A DNA stretch of 64,000 nucleotides, from positions 1-64,000 of the forward strand of contig CAYYSY010000240.1 in the NCBI GenBank assembly GCA_964474355.1, in the 5' to 3' direction. Shown piece after piece: positions 18,423 to 26,468 of this stretch (positions are counted from its first letter, which is position 1; every line of letters begins with the position of its first letter). The position numbers were made by a program, and so were the translations under genes. The notes under the pieces were generated by a model that saw only the letters and a program-made list of their open reading frames with translations, searched no databases and was not told the origin of the DNA. The stretch comes from CAYYSY01 sp964474355 (GTDB lineage Bacteria > Myxococcota_A > UBA9160 > UBA4427).

Positions 18423-18881
18423 GGGGCACTCCAGCAGCGGCAGCGGCGTTCGTCGGCCACCCTGCCCTGGCGGCAGAGGCTCGGGAAACCGAGAAACACT
18501 CCGAGAATCGAGCGTTTCGGAGCAGACCTGCGTCAAAGTGAAGGCACGAGGGGGCGCGGCCTACCCTCGCCCATCGCAGCGCGATGCTCCGATGTGTAGG
18601 TGGCCATTCTAAGGACTTGGTGGCGAACCGTGGGGATCAATTTTCGCCGTGTCGCACAGAATCGTGTCGGCCCGGACTCACCGGTCGCCGGTCGGCGGCG
18701 AGTCCCCGGACCAGCCGCGGGCGGGCGTCGGCGGCGCGGGGCACGCAGCGGCCGAAGGCTCCTTCGCATCGCCGCAGCAGATCGCCGGCGGCGGAGAGGC
18801 CCCATCGCGCCGAGGTCGGTATGATGGCGCCGCCCCCATTCGCTGCTCCACCCGCCGGCCGCGGCGACCGACAGATTGACC
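18423..18881. other. 459-base divergent intergenic region
   Basis: This lies between the giant oxidase gene (leftward) and the FixH-like lipoprotein gene (rightward) and must carry both promoters. A less GC-rich patch at about 18605-18650 (containing ATTCTAAGGA and ATCAATTTTCGCC) is the most promoter-like part. I see no tRNA, repeat or clear -35/-10 pair. Confidence 0.4.
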
Positions 18882-19397
18882 ATGCCCTTCGCGTTCTCAC
18901 TCAAAGGCCTCCCGATCGCGGCCCACACCGTACGCCGCCGATCGATCCACCGGCCCCTCGCGAGCCTCGGCGTCGCGATCCTCGTCTGGGGATGCGACGC
19001 GGGCCCGGATCCGGGCGGTAAAACGCCTGCCGACGAGCCCGTGCAGGCGTCGCAGCCGCTCCACCTCGAAGGCCCCTCCGAGAGCGGTCAGTATCGGATC
19101 AGCGCCCGGCCCGCAGCGGAGCCCGTCGAGCTGCACCAGATGCACGACTGGATCGTCGGCATCGAGCTGACAGGCGAGTCGTCCGAGGTTCCGTCGGCCG
19201 TGCACTTCGACGGCGGCATGCCGTCGCATGGACACGGCTTCGTGACCGCGCCCCGCGTGACGAAGAACCTCGGTGGCGGCGAGTTCCTCGTCGAAGGCGT
19301 CAAGTTCCACATGGCGGGCGAGTGGGTCATCGAGATCACGGTGACCGGGCGAGCCTCGGCCGATCGAGTCACCCTGCCGCTGACGATCGAGCCGTGA
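18882..19397 (+). CDS. FixH/YtkA-like lipoprotein
   Basis: A 171-residue exported protein with a lipobox (AILVWGC), so anchored to a membrane and facing the periplasm. The mature domain has IVGIELTG, FDGGMPSHGHGF and the final GEWVIEITVTG, the pattern of FixH/YtkA-like immunoglobulin-fold domains often found with cytochrome or copper genes. ATG 18882 is used; a TTG six bases upstream is possible. The stop overlaps the next start by one base (TGATG at 19395-19399), coupling it to a MauG-type peroxidase. The HGH in GMPSHGHGF may bind metal (inference). Confidence 0.8.
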   Translation: MPFAFSLKGLPIAAHTVRRRSIHRPLASLGVAILVWGCDAGPDPGGKTPADEPVQASQPLHLEGPSESGQYRISARPAAEPVELHQMHDWIVGIELTGESSEVPSAVHFDGGMPSHGHGFVTAPRVTKNLGGGEFLVEGVKFHMAGEWVIEITVTGRASADRVTLPLTIEP

Positions 19398-20764
19398 TGC
19401 CGGACCCCGCAAAGACACGACGCGCCCGAAGCGCGCTGGTACCGGGCAACCTCTTCTTCTCTCTTCTCGTGATCGTGTCGGGCTGCGGCGACTCGCAGCC
19501 CGCTTCCGACGCGCCCACTGCACAGGAAGCTGCACGCGCAGCCGAGTCGACGTCGTGGACCGAGGCGGAGATCGCGCTCCTCGAGTCGTTCAGCGTCCGG
19601 TCCCTCCCACCGCCGCCCCCGCGCCCCTCCAATCGTGTAGCCGACGACCCCGTAGCCGCCGAGCTGGGCCACCAGCTGTTCTTCGACGCCGGCCTCTCGC
19701 GCGACGGCAGCATCGCCTGCGCGAGCTGTCACATCTCCGGCCTGCTCTTCACCGACGGCCGTCCGACCTCGCGGGGCCTCGCCCTGACGGGCCGCAACGC
19801 GCCCACGCTCGTGGGCGCCGCGCACTCCGCCTGGCAGTTCTGGGACGGGCGCCGCGACAGCCTCTGGGCCCAGGCGCTCGGGCCCCTCGAGACCGGCGCC
19901 GAGATGGGCACCACCCGCGTGGCCGTGGTGCGCCACGTGGCCGGCGACCCTCGCCTGTCCGGGCTCTACGAGCGGGTCTTCGGCGCCGTGCCGGTGCTCG
20001 ACGACGCGGCCCGGTTCCCCGAGCGCGGCGGTCCGTTCGGCGACCGGCAGGAGCAGGACGCCTGGTACCGCATGTCCGACGAAGACAAGAAGACGATCGA
20101 CGTCGCCTTTGCGAACGTCGGCAAGGCGATCGCCGCTTACGAGCGCCTCCTCCAGCCCGGCCCCTCGCGATTCGATCGCTGGGTCGAGACGCTCCGCACC
20201 GAAGGCTCCCCGGACGCGAACGCCACTCTCACGGACGAAGAGATCCGGGGCCTGCGCCTCTTCATCGACCCCGGGCGCACGCTCTGCCTGCGCTGCCACA
20301 ACGGTCCCCTGCTCACCAACCACGTCTTCCACGACGTCGGGACCGCGCTGGGCGGCGGACGCCTGCCGGACTTCGGGCGCTTCCTGGGTCTGCAGGCCGT
20401 GCTGATCGACCCGTTCAACTGCCTCGGCCCCTACAGCGACGCGCGTCCCAACGAATGCACCGAGCTTCGGTTCATCGACAAGAAGCACGCCGAGGCCGAG
20501 ATGGGCAAGTTCAAGACGCCCACGCTGCGCGGGCTCGCGCGCACCGGGCCCTACATGCACGACGGGCGCTTCGCCTCGCTCGAAGAGGTCGTCGAGCACT
20601 ACCGCACGCCGCCCGGCGGGCCCGACAACACGATCGAGATCACGCCGATCGAGATCGATGACGGCGAGGCGAAGGCGCTCGTCGCCTTCTTGCTGAGCCT
20701 CGATGGTGGAGTCGACGTCGACGACGCGTGGCTGCGGCCGCCGGCGGGCCCGCGCGAGCCCTGA
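19397..20764 (+). CDS. Di-haem cytochrome c peroxidase / MauG family lipoprotein
   Basis: A 455-residue protein with a lipobox (VIVSGC) and two haem motifs, CASCH in the N-terminal half and CLRCH in the C-terminal half. FDAGLSRDGSIACASCH, RNAPTLVGAAH, WDGRRDSLWAQA, KFKTPTLRGLARTGPYMHDG and EEVVEHY are the standard landmarks of bacterial cytochrome c peroxidases and MauG. The family reduces H2O2 or carries out high-valent haem oxidations of protein side chains. The start at ATG 19397 shares a base with the stop of the FixH-like gene. An oligoproline run (PPPPPPRP) links the lipid anchor to the catalytic part. Confidence 0.92.
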   Translation: MPDPAKTRRARSALVPGNLFFSLLVIVSGCGDSQPASDAPTAQEAARAAESTSWTEAEIALLESFSVRSLPPPPPRPSNRVADDPVAAELGHQLFFDAGLSRDGSIACASCHISGLLFTDGRPTSRGLALTGRNAPTLVGAAHSAWQFWDGRRDSLWAQALGPLETGAEMGTTRVAVVRHVAGDPRLSGLYERVFGAVPVLDDAARFPERGGPFGDRQEQDAWYRMSDEDKKTIDVAFANVGKAIAAYERLLQPGPSRFDRWVETLRTEGSPDANATLTDEEIRGLRLFIDPGRTLCLRCHNGPLLTNHVFHDVGTALGGGRLPDFGRFLGLQAVLIDPFNCLGPYSDARPNECTELRFIDKKHAEAEMGKFKTPTLRGLARTGPYMHDGRFASLEEVVEHYRTPPGGPDNTIEITPIEIDDGEAKALVAFLLSLDGGVDVDDAWLRPPAGPREP

Positions 20765-20783
20765 CCAAGGCCGCGCCGGGTCC

Positions 20784-21179
20784 CTACTTCGTGGGCGCGC
20801 GCTCGAGGCGGCGCACGTAGGCGACGAGCTCGCGGATGCGGTCGTCGCCGAGGTGCCCCCAGGCCATCATCAGGGGATTGCCGCCGACCACGCCCGCGCC
20901 GTTCCGGATCACGAGGAACAGATCCTCGTCCGTGCCGGTGCGGCCATCGCCGTCCGCGTCGAACTTGAACTGACCGACGCTGAAGTCGCGAGGCATCGGC
21001 AGGGTGGCGAGCCCGGCCGGGCCGTCTCCCTTCCCTTCCACACCATGACAGGTCACGCATTGCTGCTGATAGATGGCCTCGCCGGGCAGCGACGCGGCGG
21101 GCTCGCTCCCGGCCACCGGCGTCGCGAACGAGGCGACCAGCAGCGCGACCGATCCCGAGAGCACGCGTCCGCTCATCAT
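20784..21179 (-). CDS. Small secreted class I cytochrome c
   Basis: A 131-residue protein with a signal peptide ending TPVAGSE, one haem site QQQCVTCHG, and a C-terminal methionine region NPLMMAW followed by a helix ending YVRRLERAP. It also has DFDADGDGRTGTDED-type acidic sequence (FKFDADGDGRTGTDED) resembling a calcium loop. The ATG overlaps the stop of the upstream propeller gene (ATGA at 21179-21176), so it is translationally coupled and is probably the electron acceptor or donor of that protein. Last gene of a three-gene minus-strand operon, convergent with the MauG-type gene. Confidence 0.88.
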   Translation of the reverse strand: MMSGRVLSGSVALLVASFATPVAGSEPAASLPGEAIYQQQCVTCHGVEGKGDGPAGLATLPMPRDFSVGQFKFDADGDGRTGTDEDLFLVIRNGAGVVGGNPLMMAWGHLGDDRIRELVAYVRRLERAPTK

Positions 21180-22996
21180 CGGGCCCTCGCCACGTCGCCC
21201 GCGCTCGTGCCCGGCTCGGGCAAGCGCGGGTCGAGCCGGATCACGCGCGGCTGTCCGCGCTCGATCTGCCAGGTCGGCGTGTTCGAGTTCGACGTCCATA
21301 CGCGACCCTCGGCGTCGAAGTCGATCTCGCGCGTATAGGTCACGCGCGTCGGCAGGGGGTAGACGAGGAACTCCTCGCTCGACGGGTCGAAGCGGATCAG
21401 CGTGTCGCTGTTGGTCCCGCAGATCCAGACCGTGTCCGTCGAGTGCTCGACGTGCAGGGCGTACGGCGTCTCGGTGCCTTTCGGCTCGATGGGAATGTCC
21501 CAGCTCTCGAAGGCGCGGCTCTCGGGGTCGAAGCGCGAGACGACACCCGACGAGAAGCCCGGGATCCACAGCCGCCCCGTCGAGTCGAAGCGCAGCCGCC
21601 GCGGCGCCGTGAAGGGCGTCTCGACCATCTCCACCTCGAGCGTCACCGGATCGATGCGACCGATCTTGTGCGCGTTCAGCTGGCTGAACCAGACGTCGCC
21701 GTTCGGGGCGATGTCGATGCCATAGGGCACCGGCATGTTCGCGACGCCCTCACCGGGCGCCTGGCTCTGCACATCGACGTACTGCGAGAGCCACAAGAAG
21801 AAGGGCAGCATTCGCAGGATCACGTCTTGCTGGAAGCTCTGGGCCGGGAGCCGGATCGTCTCGAACCCACCGCTCGCCGGGTCGAAGCGCGCGACGTGGT
21901 TCGACCCCGCGATCGTGAACCAGACCCGGCCCGCGCCGTCGATGCGGAGCGTGTGCGGATAGAAGCCCTCGTCCATCGCGTGCAGCGTCCACTGCTCGGT
22001 CGCCGGATCGAAGCGACCGAGCCGGTTGCCCAGCGCCAGCGTGACCCAGACCGAGCCGTCGGGCGCGACCTGCAGCGAGTGCGGCCCGACGTGGGCGTTC
22101 GCGTTCGGCACCAGCGGCGAGCCGCCGGAGGCGAAGACACCGCCCAGCGGGACCCCGTCGTCGGGGATCGGGAAGCGCTTCGTCTCACCCGTCTCGGGGT
22201 CGAGGCGGAAGAGCTCGTCCTGCATCATGTCGACGGAGTAGACGTGCCCGCTCGGATGGACCATGAGGTCGTGCTGCATCGAGGCGCGCCCGCCGAGCAC
22301 CCACTCGTCGACCACGGCCCGGCGCACCTTCTCGGGCGGCGGCGGTGCGAAGCCGGCCGTGCCGGCGGCCGCGGTGAGCCGCGGCACCGCGTGGGCGGGG
22401 TCGTAGGCCGCGTCGAACCAGCCCGGTACCTGGTCGCGCACCTCGGGTGAGAGCCCGCCCCCCATGCGCGCCATCAAGGCGAGCACCTTCTCCCACTGCC
22501 AATCCTCGCGCGGGACGCGGGTCGCAGCGTTGCCCTGCTGATGGCAGTAGGTGCACTGGCGAACGAACTGCTCGCGGTGCACCGGGTCCTCGATCTGCTC
22601 GAGGAAGAGCGCGAACCAGCGATTGGCGGGGAGCTGCTCGGCCAGGGCCGTGGGATCGGTCTCGGCCTCGAGCTCGAGCACGAGGCCGGTGTCCGGGACC
22701 GCGGCCTCGCGGCGCAGGTCGCGCCAGCCGATGCGGCGGACACGCACCTCCCACTCACCCGGAGACAGAGCGGGGATCGTGAAGCGGCCATCTGCGCCCG
22801 AGTAGACGGTGGTGCCCCGCGCCGGATCACCTCGCTCGGCGGTCACCCGCGCGCCGACGATGGGCTCGCCATCGGCATCGACCACGCGGCCCGCGAGATC
22901 GGCCGCCAGGGCGGGCCCGGGCGTCGTGAGCACCAGACCGAGGACGAAGGCGAGGCCCAGCCCCACGATCGTGCTGCGCTTCGGGATCACGCTCAT
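21176..22996 (-). CDS. Vgb-like beta-propeller with carboxypeptidase-regulatory domain and one c-type haem
   Basis: The frame is open to 23983, but the start is ATG 22996, which shares a base with the upstream stop (TGATG) and begins a clean signal peptide (GLGLAFVLGLVLTTPGPALA). 606 residues: an N-terminal carboxypeptidase-regulatory-like beta-sandwich (GRVVDADGEPIVGARV), a single haem motif QCTYCHQQGN near residue 148, then repeated propeller blades with PDGSVWVTL, GAGRVWFTI, NGDVWFSQL, TGRLWIPGF and EGRVWTSN, as in the streptogramin lyase (Vgb) fold. Antibiotic-lyase activity should not be assumed: the fused haem and the adjacent cytochrome point to a redox role. Middle gene of a three-gene operon. 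Confidence 0.85.
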   Translation of the reverse strand: MSVIPKRSTIVGLGLAFVLGLVLTTPGPALAADLAGRVVDADGEPIVGARVTAERGDPARGTTVYSGADGRFTIPALSPGEWEVRVRRIGWRDLRREAAVPDTGLVLELEAETDPTALAEQLPANRWFALFLEQIEDPVHREQFVRQCTYCHQQGNAATRVPREDWQWEKVLALMARMGGGLSPEVRDQVPGWFDAAYDPAHAVPRLTAAAGTAGFAPPPPEKVRRAVVDEWVLGGRASMQHDLMVHPSGHVYSVDMMQDELFRLDPETGETKRFPIPDDGVPLGGVFASGGSPLVPNANAHVGPHSLQVAPDGSVWVTLALGNRLGRFDPATEQWTLHAMDEGFYPHTLRIDGAGRVWFTIAGSNHVARFDPASGGFETIRLPAQSFQQDVILRMLPFFLWLSQYVDVQSQAPGEGVANMPVPYGIDIAPNGDVWFSQLNAHKIGRIDPVTLEVEMVETPFTAPRRLRFDSTGRLWIPGFSSGVVSRFDPESRAFESWDIPIEPKGTETPYALHVEHSTDTVWICGTNSDTLIRFDPSSEEFLVYPLPTRVTYTREIDFDAEGRVWTSNSNTPTWQIERGQPRVIRLDPRLPEPGTSAGDVARAR

Positions 22997-23556
22997 CACT
23001 TCACCTCCACCGCGGTGCCGTCGATTTCGATCTCGAAGACGATCGGCTCGAAGACCCGGTACCGGGCCAGCCGTCGCAGCGATGTGCTGCCACCGGGCTC
23101 GTCGACGGCGACCACGAAGGGCGCCGGTACCGGCGCCTCGATGCACGCGTGAGGATAGTCGACCCCCACCCGATAGCGGCCGGGGGTGAGCGGCGCCTCG
23201 AATCGGATGGTCTCGACCCGCGGCGCGTCGTGCACGCAGCGGCGATCCTCGCCGAGCGCGCCGCCGAGCGCGCTCGGCGTGTTGGCGTAATAGACGGCCT
23301 CTTCGAGGGGGCCGGTCACGTAGAGGTCGAGGTCGGCGCCGGGCCCGAACGCCAGCCGCACACTCAGGCCGCCTGAGGGCAGGGGCTCCGCTTGGGCGAG
23401 GAGCGCCTCGAGCGCCTCCGCCTCCCGGGTGAACGCTGCGGTCCACTCGGGCGGCGGCTGCACTTCGGGGCCCGGCGGAGGGCCATCGTCGCAGCCGAGA
23501 AGCAGCGCAATCAATGCCGCCACCATGCGCCCCGATCTCATCCGACGCCTCCCCAT
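22996..23556 (-). CDS. Lipoprotein of unknown function
   Basis: A 186-residue protein with a lipobox (ALIALLLGC) after a basic N-terminus; ATG at 23541 is an alternative start. The mature part has a proline-rich linker, then GADLDLYVTGPLEEAVYY and PLTPGRYRVGVDYPHAC, a pattern reminiscent of YfaP/pre-peptidase beta-sandwich domains. Not otherwise recognised. It is the first gene of the lipoprotein, haem-propeller and cytochrome operon, with a one-base overlap to the next gene, and is divergent from an SDR gene. Confidence 0.75.
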   Translation of the reverse strand: MGRRRMRSGRMVAALIALLLGCDDGPPPGPEVQPPPEWTAAFTREAEALEALLAQAEPLPSGGLSVRLAFGPGADLDLYVTGPLEEAVYYANTPSALGGALGEDRRCVHDAPRVETIRFEAPLTPGRYRVGVDYPHACIEAPVPAPFVVAVDEPGGSTSLRRLARYRVFEPIVFEIEIDGTAVEVK

Positions 23557-23636
23557 CCCCCACGCCTGGGCGCGGCGGGCGACCGAGAGAGTATCGGATG
23601 CCCGCTCTGCGGTACGTTCGCGAAGGAGGCGATGCC

Positions 23637-24470
23637 ATGGACACTCGAAATCTGCAGGGCAAGACCGCGCTCGTCACGGGGGCCGCCAGCGGGATCGGAC
23701 GCGAGACGGCGCTGGCATTCGGTCGCCGGGGCGCCGACCTGGTGATCTGCGACCTCGACGAGGCCGGCCTCAAGGAGACCGAGGCCGAGCTGCGGGGTCT
23801 CGGCCGCGAGGTGCTCGCACGCCGCGTGGACGTCGCCGATCGCGAGAGCATGGCCGGCTTCGCCGATGAGACGCACGCGCAGGTCGGCGCGCTCGACATC
23901 CTGATGAACAACGCAGGCGTCGGCCTCGGGGCGAGCTTCCAGGACACCTCCCTCGAGGACTGGGACTGGATCCTCGGCATCAACGTGCGCGGCGTGGTGC
24001 ACGGCTGCCACTACTTCGTGCCGCCGATGGTCGAGCGCGGTACCGGCGGCCATGTCGTGAACGTCGCGTCCGCCGCGGGCTACCTGCCGGCCGAGGCGCT
24101 CTCGGCCTACGTCACCACGAAGTACGCCGTCCTCGGCCTCACCGAATCGCTGCGCGTCGAGTTGCGCCGCGAGGGGATCGGCGTCACCGCGATCTGCCCG
24201 GGCGTCATCGACACGCCCATCACCCGCAGCTCCCGGCTCCGCGGCCGCTACGCGGCCGAGGGCCAGCGCGAGGAGATGGTCGAGGCCTACCAGAAGCGGG
24301 GCTACGGGCCGGAGCGCGTCGCGAAGAACGTGCTGAAGGCCATCGGGCGAAATCGCGGCATCGCCCCCGTCACGCCCGAAGCGTGGATCGCCTGGTATGC
24401 GAAGCGGCTCTCGCCGGCGCTCGTCTCACGTCTGTTGTCCTGGACCGAGCAGCGCCGCCTGCAGCAGTGA
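23637..24470 (+). CDS. Short-chain dehydrogenase/reductase (SDR)
   Basis: A 277-residue classical SDR with TGAASGIG at residues 14-21, CDLDEAG (Asp favouring NAD), NNAG, catalytic Ser in NVASAAGY, and YVTTK. The extended C-terminus with AWIAWYAKRLSPAL and a basic Gln-rich end is common in SDRs annotated for acyl or sterol-like substrates in mycobacteria and deltaproteobacteria, but the substrate is not readable here. GAAGGAGG lies eight bases before ATG 23637. It stands between the redox operon and the porin gene. Confidence 0.92.
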   Translation: MDTRNLQGKTALVTGAASGIGRETALAFGRRGADLVICDLDEAGLKETEAELRGLGREVLARRVDVADRESMAGFADETHAQVGALDILMNNAGVGLGASFQDTSLEDWDWILGINVRGVVHGCHYFVPPMVERGTGGHVVNVASAAGYLPAEALSAYVTTKYAVLGLTESLRVELRREGIGVTAICPGVIDTPITRSSRLRGRYAAEGQREEMVEAYQKRGYGPERVAKNVLKAIGRNRGIAPVTPEAWIAWYAKRLSPALVSRLLSWTEQRRLQQ

Positions 24471-24480
24471 GGCCCACTGC
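24464..24480 (+). terminator. Hairpin overlapping the SDR stop codon
   Basis: GCAGTG (24464-24469) and CACTGC (24475-24480) pair around a five-base loop; the stop codon is in the 5' arm and loop. There is no T-tract. Candidate terminator only. Confidence 0.35.
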
Positions 24481-24555
24481 CGGTGCGCTTTGCCCGGCTC
24501 CCGGTTCCCGGCCCCCGGCATCGACGAGCGGGGCCGCGTCCCGCACCCTACCCGC

Positions 24556-25854
24556 GTGGCGAGCCATTCCGAACGCCGAGGCGGCGCTCCTTCGATCACC
24601 CGTTGCCGCTCCAGTCATCGCGTGCCCGCATGCGTCGTGGCGGTGCTCCTGACGTGCGCAACCGGATCGGCCGTGCGCGCGGCCGCCGAGGCCGAGCCAC
24701 CCGGCCAACCCGGCGTACTCGAGCGCGACCGTCTCGTCGGCGATCCCATGGGTGGCCGGACGCGCCTCGAGCGCCTCGGCGTCGATCTCCAGCTCTTCTA
24801 CAACCAGCTGCTGACGGGCAAGGCCGAGGGGGGCGGCGCGAACCCCGACGCCGTCTTCGGGTACAGCGGCAGCTACGACTTCTTCACTCGCATCGATCTC
24901 GAAGAGCTGGCCGGATGGCGCGGCGGGCGCCTGCTGCTGCAGGTGCAGGGGCAGTACGACCGCAACGTCAACGACGACGTGGGGGCGATCGGCGATCCGA
25001 TCGACGACGCCGACTTCGATGCGCCGATCTACGTGGCGCAGCTGTGGCTCGCTCAGTCGATCCTACAGGGGCGCCTGCGCTTCGAGCTCGGCTATCTGCA
25101 GCAGCAGACGCTGATCGACCGCAACGCGTTCGCCAACAGCGAAGATCGGCAGTTCCTCTCGGCCTTCTTCGACAACAACGGCGTCGTGCCGCTGCCCGTC
25201 GGGCTCGGTGCGGCGGTGATCGCCGCGCCGCTGCCGTGGCTCGAGATCGCCGGGGTGGTCGCGGACGCCGATTCCAGGCCGCGTGACCCGGGCTTCGACA
25301 CCGCCTTCGACGGCGCCGACAGCCTGAGCTGGTACGTGGAGGCCAGCATCGCGAGCCCCCTCGCGCGCAGCGGCCGGCCGGGGCACACCCGGCTGGGTGT
25401 CTTCGTCGACGGCGGCGAGAAGATCGACTTCCGCACGGGCCGCGCAGAGCGCGGCCACGTCGGTGCCTGGCTCGGCTTCGACCAGGTGGTCTGGCGCACC
25501 GATCGGCCGGGCTGGGGTCGCCTCGGCGTCTTCGCGCGGGCCGGCTATGCCGACCCCGACGTGAACGCCGTCGCGTACTTCTGGTCGCTCGGCTTCGAGC
25601 ATGCGGGGGCGTTGCCCACACGCGCGCGGGACGTGTTCGGCTTCGGGGTGTATCAGGCGCTCGGCTCGGCGGTGTACCGTCGTGAGGTGGACCCCGACTT
25701 CGACCGCGAGACGGGCATCGAGATCTACTATTCAGTGCGCGCGCTCGGCTGGCTCATCCTGACGCCCGATCTACAGATCGTGATCGACCCCGGCGGCACC
25801 GGCGCGAACGGGACCGCGGTGATCGGCACGCTTCGCACGAGGATCGTCTTCTGA
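24556..25854 (+). CDS. OprB-like carbohydrate porin
   Basis: An outer-membrane beta-barrel of about 410-432 residues. The start is uncertain: no ATG lies between the SDR and the barrel, and GTG 24556 or GTG 24622 are candidates; the second gives a tidy signal peptide (VVAVLLTCATGSAVRAAA). OprB-type landmarks include the N-terminal ERLGVDLQLFYNQLLTG, YDFFTRIDLEELAGW, aromatic-alternating strands, and a C-terminal strand ending in Phe (RTRIVF). OprB porins pass sugars across the outer membrane; here the PQQ dehydrogenase and copper oxidase nearby make sugar or polyol uptake plausible (inference). The stop overlaps the next start (TGATG at 25852-25856). Confidence 0.8.
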   Translation: MASHSERRGGAPSITRCRSSHRVPACVVAVLLTCATGSAVRAAAEAEPPGQPGVLERDRLVGDPMGGRTRLERLGVDLQLFYNQLLTGKAEGGGANPDAVFGYSGSYDFFTRIDLEELAGWRGGRLLLQVQGQYDRNVNDDVGAIGDPIDDADFDAPIYVAQLWLAQSILQGRLRFELGYLQQQTLIDRNAFANSEDRQFLSAFFDNNGVVPLPVGLGAAVIAAPLPWLEIAGVVADADSRPRDPGFDTAFDGADSLSWYVEASIASPLARSGRPGHTRLGVFVDGGEKIDFRTGRAERGHVGAWLGFDQVVWRTDRPGWGRLGVFARAGYADPDVNAVAYFWSLGFEHAGALPTRARDVFGFGVYQALGSAVYRREVDPDFDRETGIEIYYSVRALGWLILTPDLQIVIDPGGTGANGTAVIGTLRTRIVF

Positions 25855-26348
25855 TGGCGTACATCCGCGGAATGCAGAGGCGCGCACTCGTTGGCGCGCT
25901 CGCAGCTCTCGCAGTGCTCGGATGCGGACGCCCGGCCGAGCTCCGCTACGAGGCCGATCTCGAGAAGACCCCCGACTCAGCGGTGCACGCGGTACACGAC
26001 GTGCGCCTCGCCGAGGTGATGCGCGGGCTCGAGACTCTGCGCCGTGAGAGGCTGCCCACGGCCATCGACCCCGAGGAGGCCCAGGCGCGGCAGGCCCGGG
26101 AGGTCGCACGCGTGGCGCGCGCGATGGCCGACTCGGCGAGTCGAATCGCCGACGCCGCACCGGCACAGCTCGATGCGGCGCAGCGCGCCGAGCTCGACGA
26201 CCTCGCGGCCCGGCTCGCGACACTCTGCGAGTCACTTGCGGCCGAAGCGCCTTCGCTCGACGTGGAGGCGCAACGCGCACGCCTGGCCGAGATCGACGCC
26301 ACCTGCACTGACTGTCACGAGCGCTTCGGCATCCCCTGGCAGCGTTGA
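25854..26348 (+). CDS. Cytochrome c'/c556-like lipoprotein
   Basis: A 164-residue lipoprotein (lipobox AVLGC) whose mature part is almost wholly helical, with a C-terminal haem motif CTDCHERFG near residue 150, the placement found in class II cytochromes (c' and c556). Its start shares a base with the porin stop, so the two are translationally coupled. ATG 25872 is an alternative start that gives a shorter signal peptide. A role in electron transfer at the membrane is likely. Confidence 0.8.
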   Translation: MAYIRGMQRRALVGALAALAVLGCGRPAELRYEADLEKTPDSAVHAVHDVRLAEVMRGLETLRRERLPTAIDPEEAQARQAREVARVARAMADSASRIADAAPAQLDAAQRAELDDLAARLATLCESLAAEAPSLDVEAQRARLAEIDATCTDCHERFGIPWQR

Positions 26349-26468
26349 GGGGGGTCCAGATCGGCGGCTGATAGCCCGGCTCGAGCCTTCGTCGCGAGAA
26401 GATCCGACTTGCTCCTTCGATCTCGAGCGCTACAAGATCGAGCTCCACCCCGAACTCGAGGAGCCGAG

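Noticed and set aside
14325..18599. Two long plus-strand open frames (about 806 and 601 codons) opposite the giant oxidase gene
   Set aside because: Their translations are Arg/Asp/Val/His-rich with no recognisable motif, while the minus strand has clear domains throughout.
21176..22996. Annotation as virginiamycin B lyase (resistance gene)
   Set aside because: Only the propeller fold is shared; the fused haem motif and cytochrome neighbour argue against it.
22997..23983. N-terminal extension of the Vgb-like protein to 23983
   Set aside because: It overlaps the lipoprotein and SDR genes; a signal peptide and a TGATG overlap fix the start at 22996.
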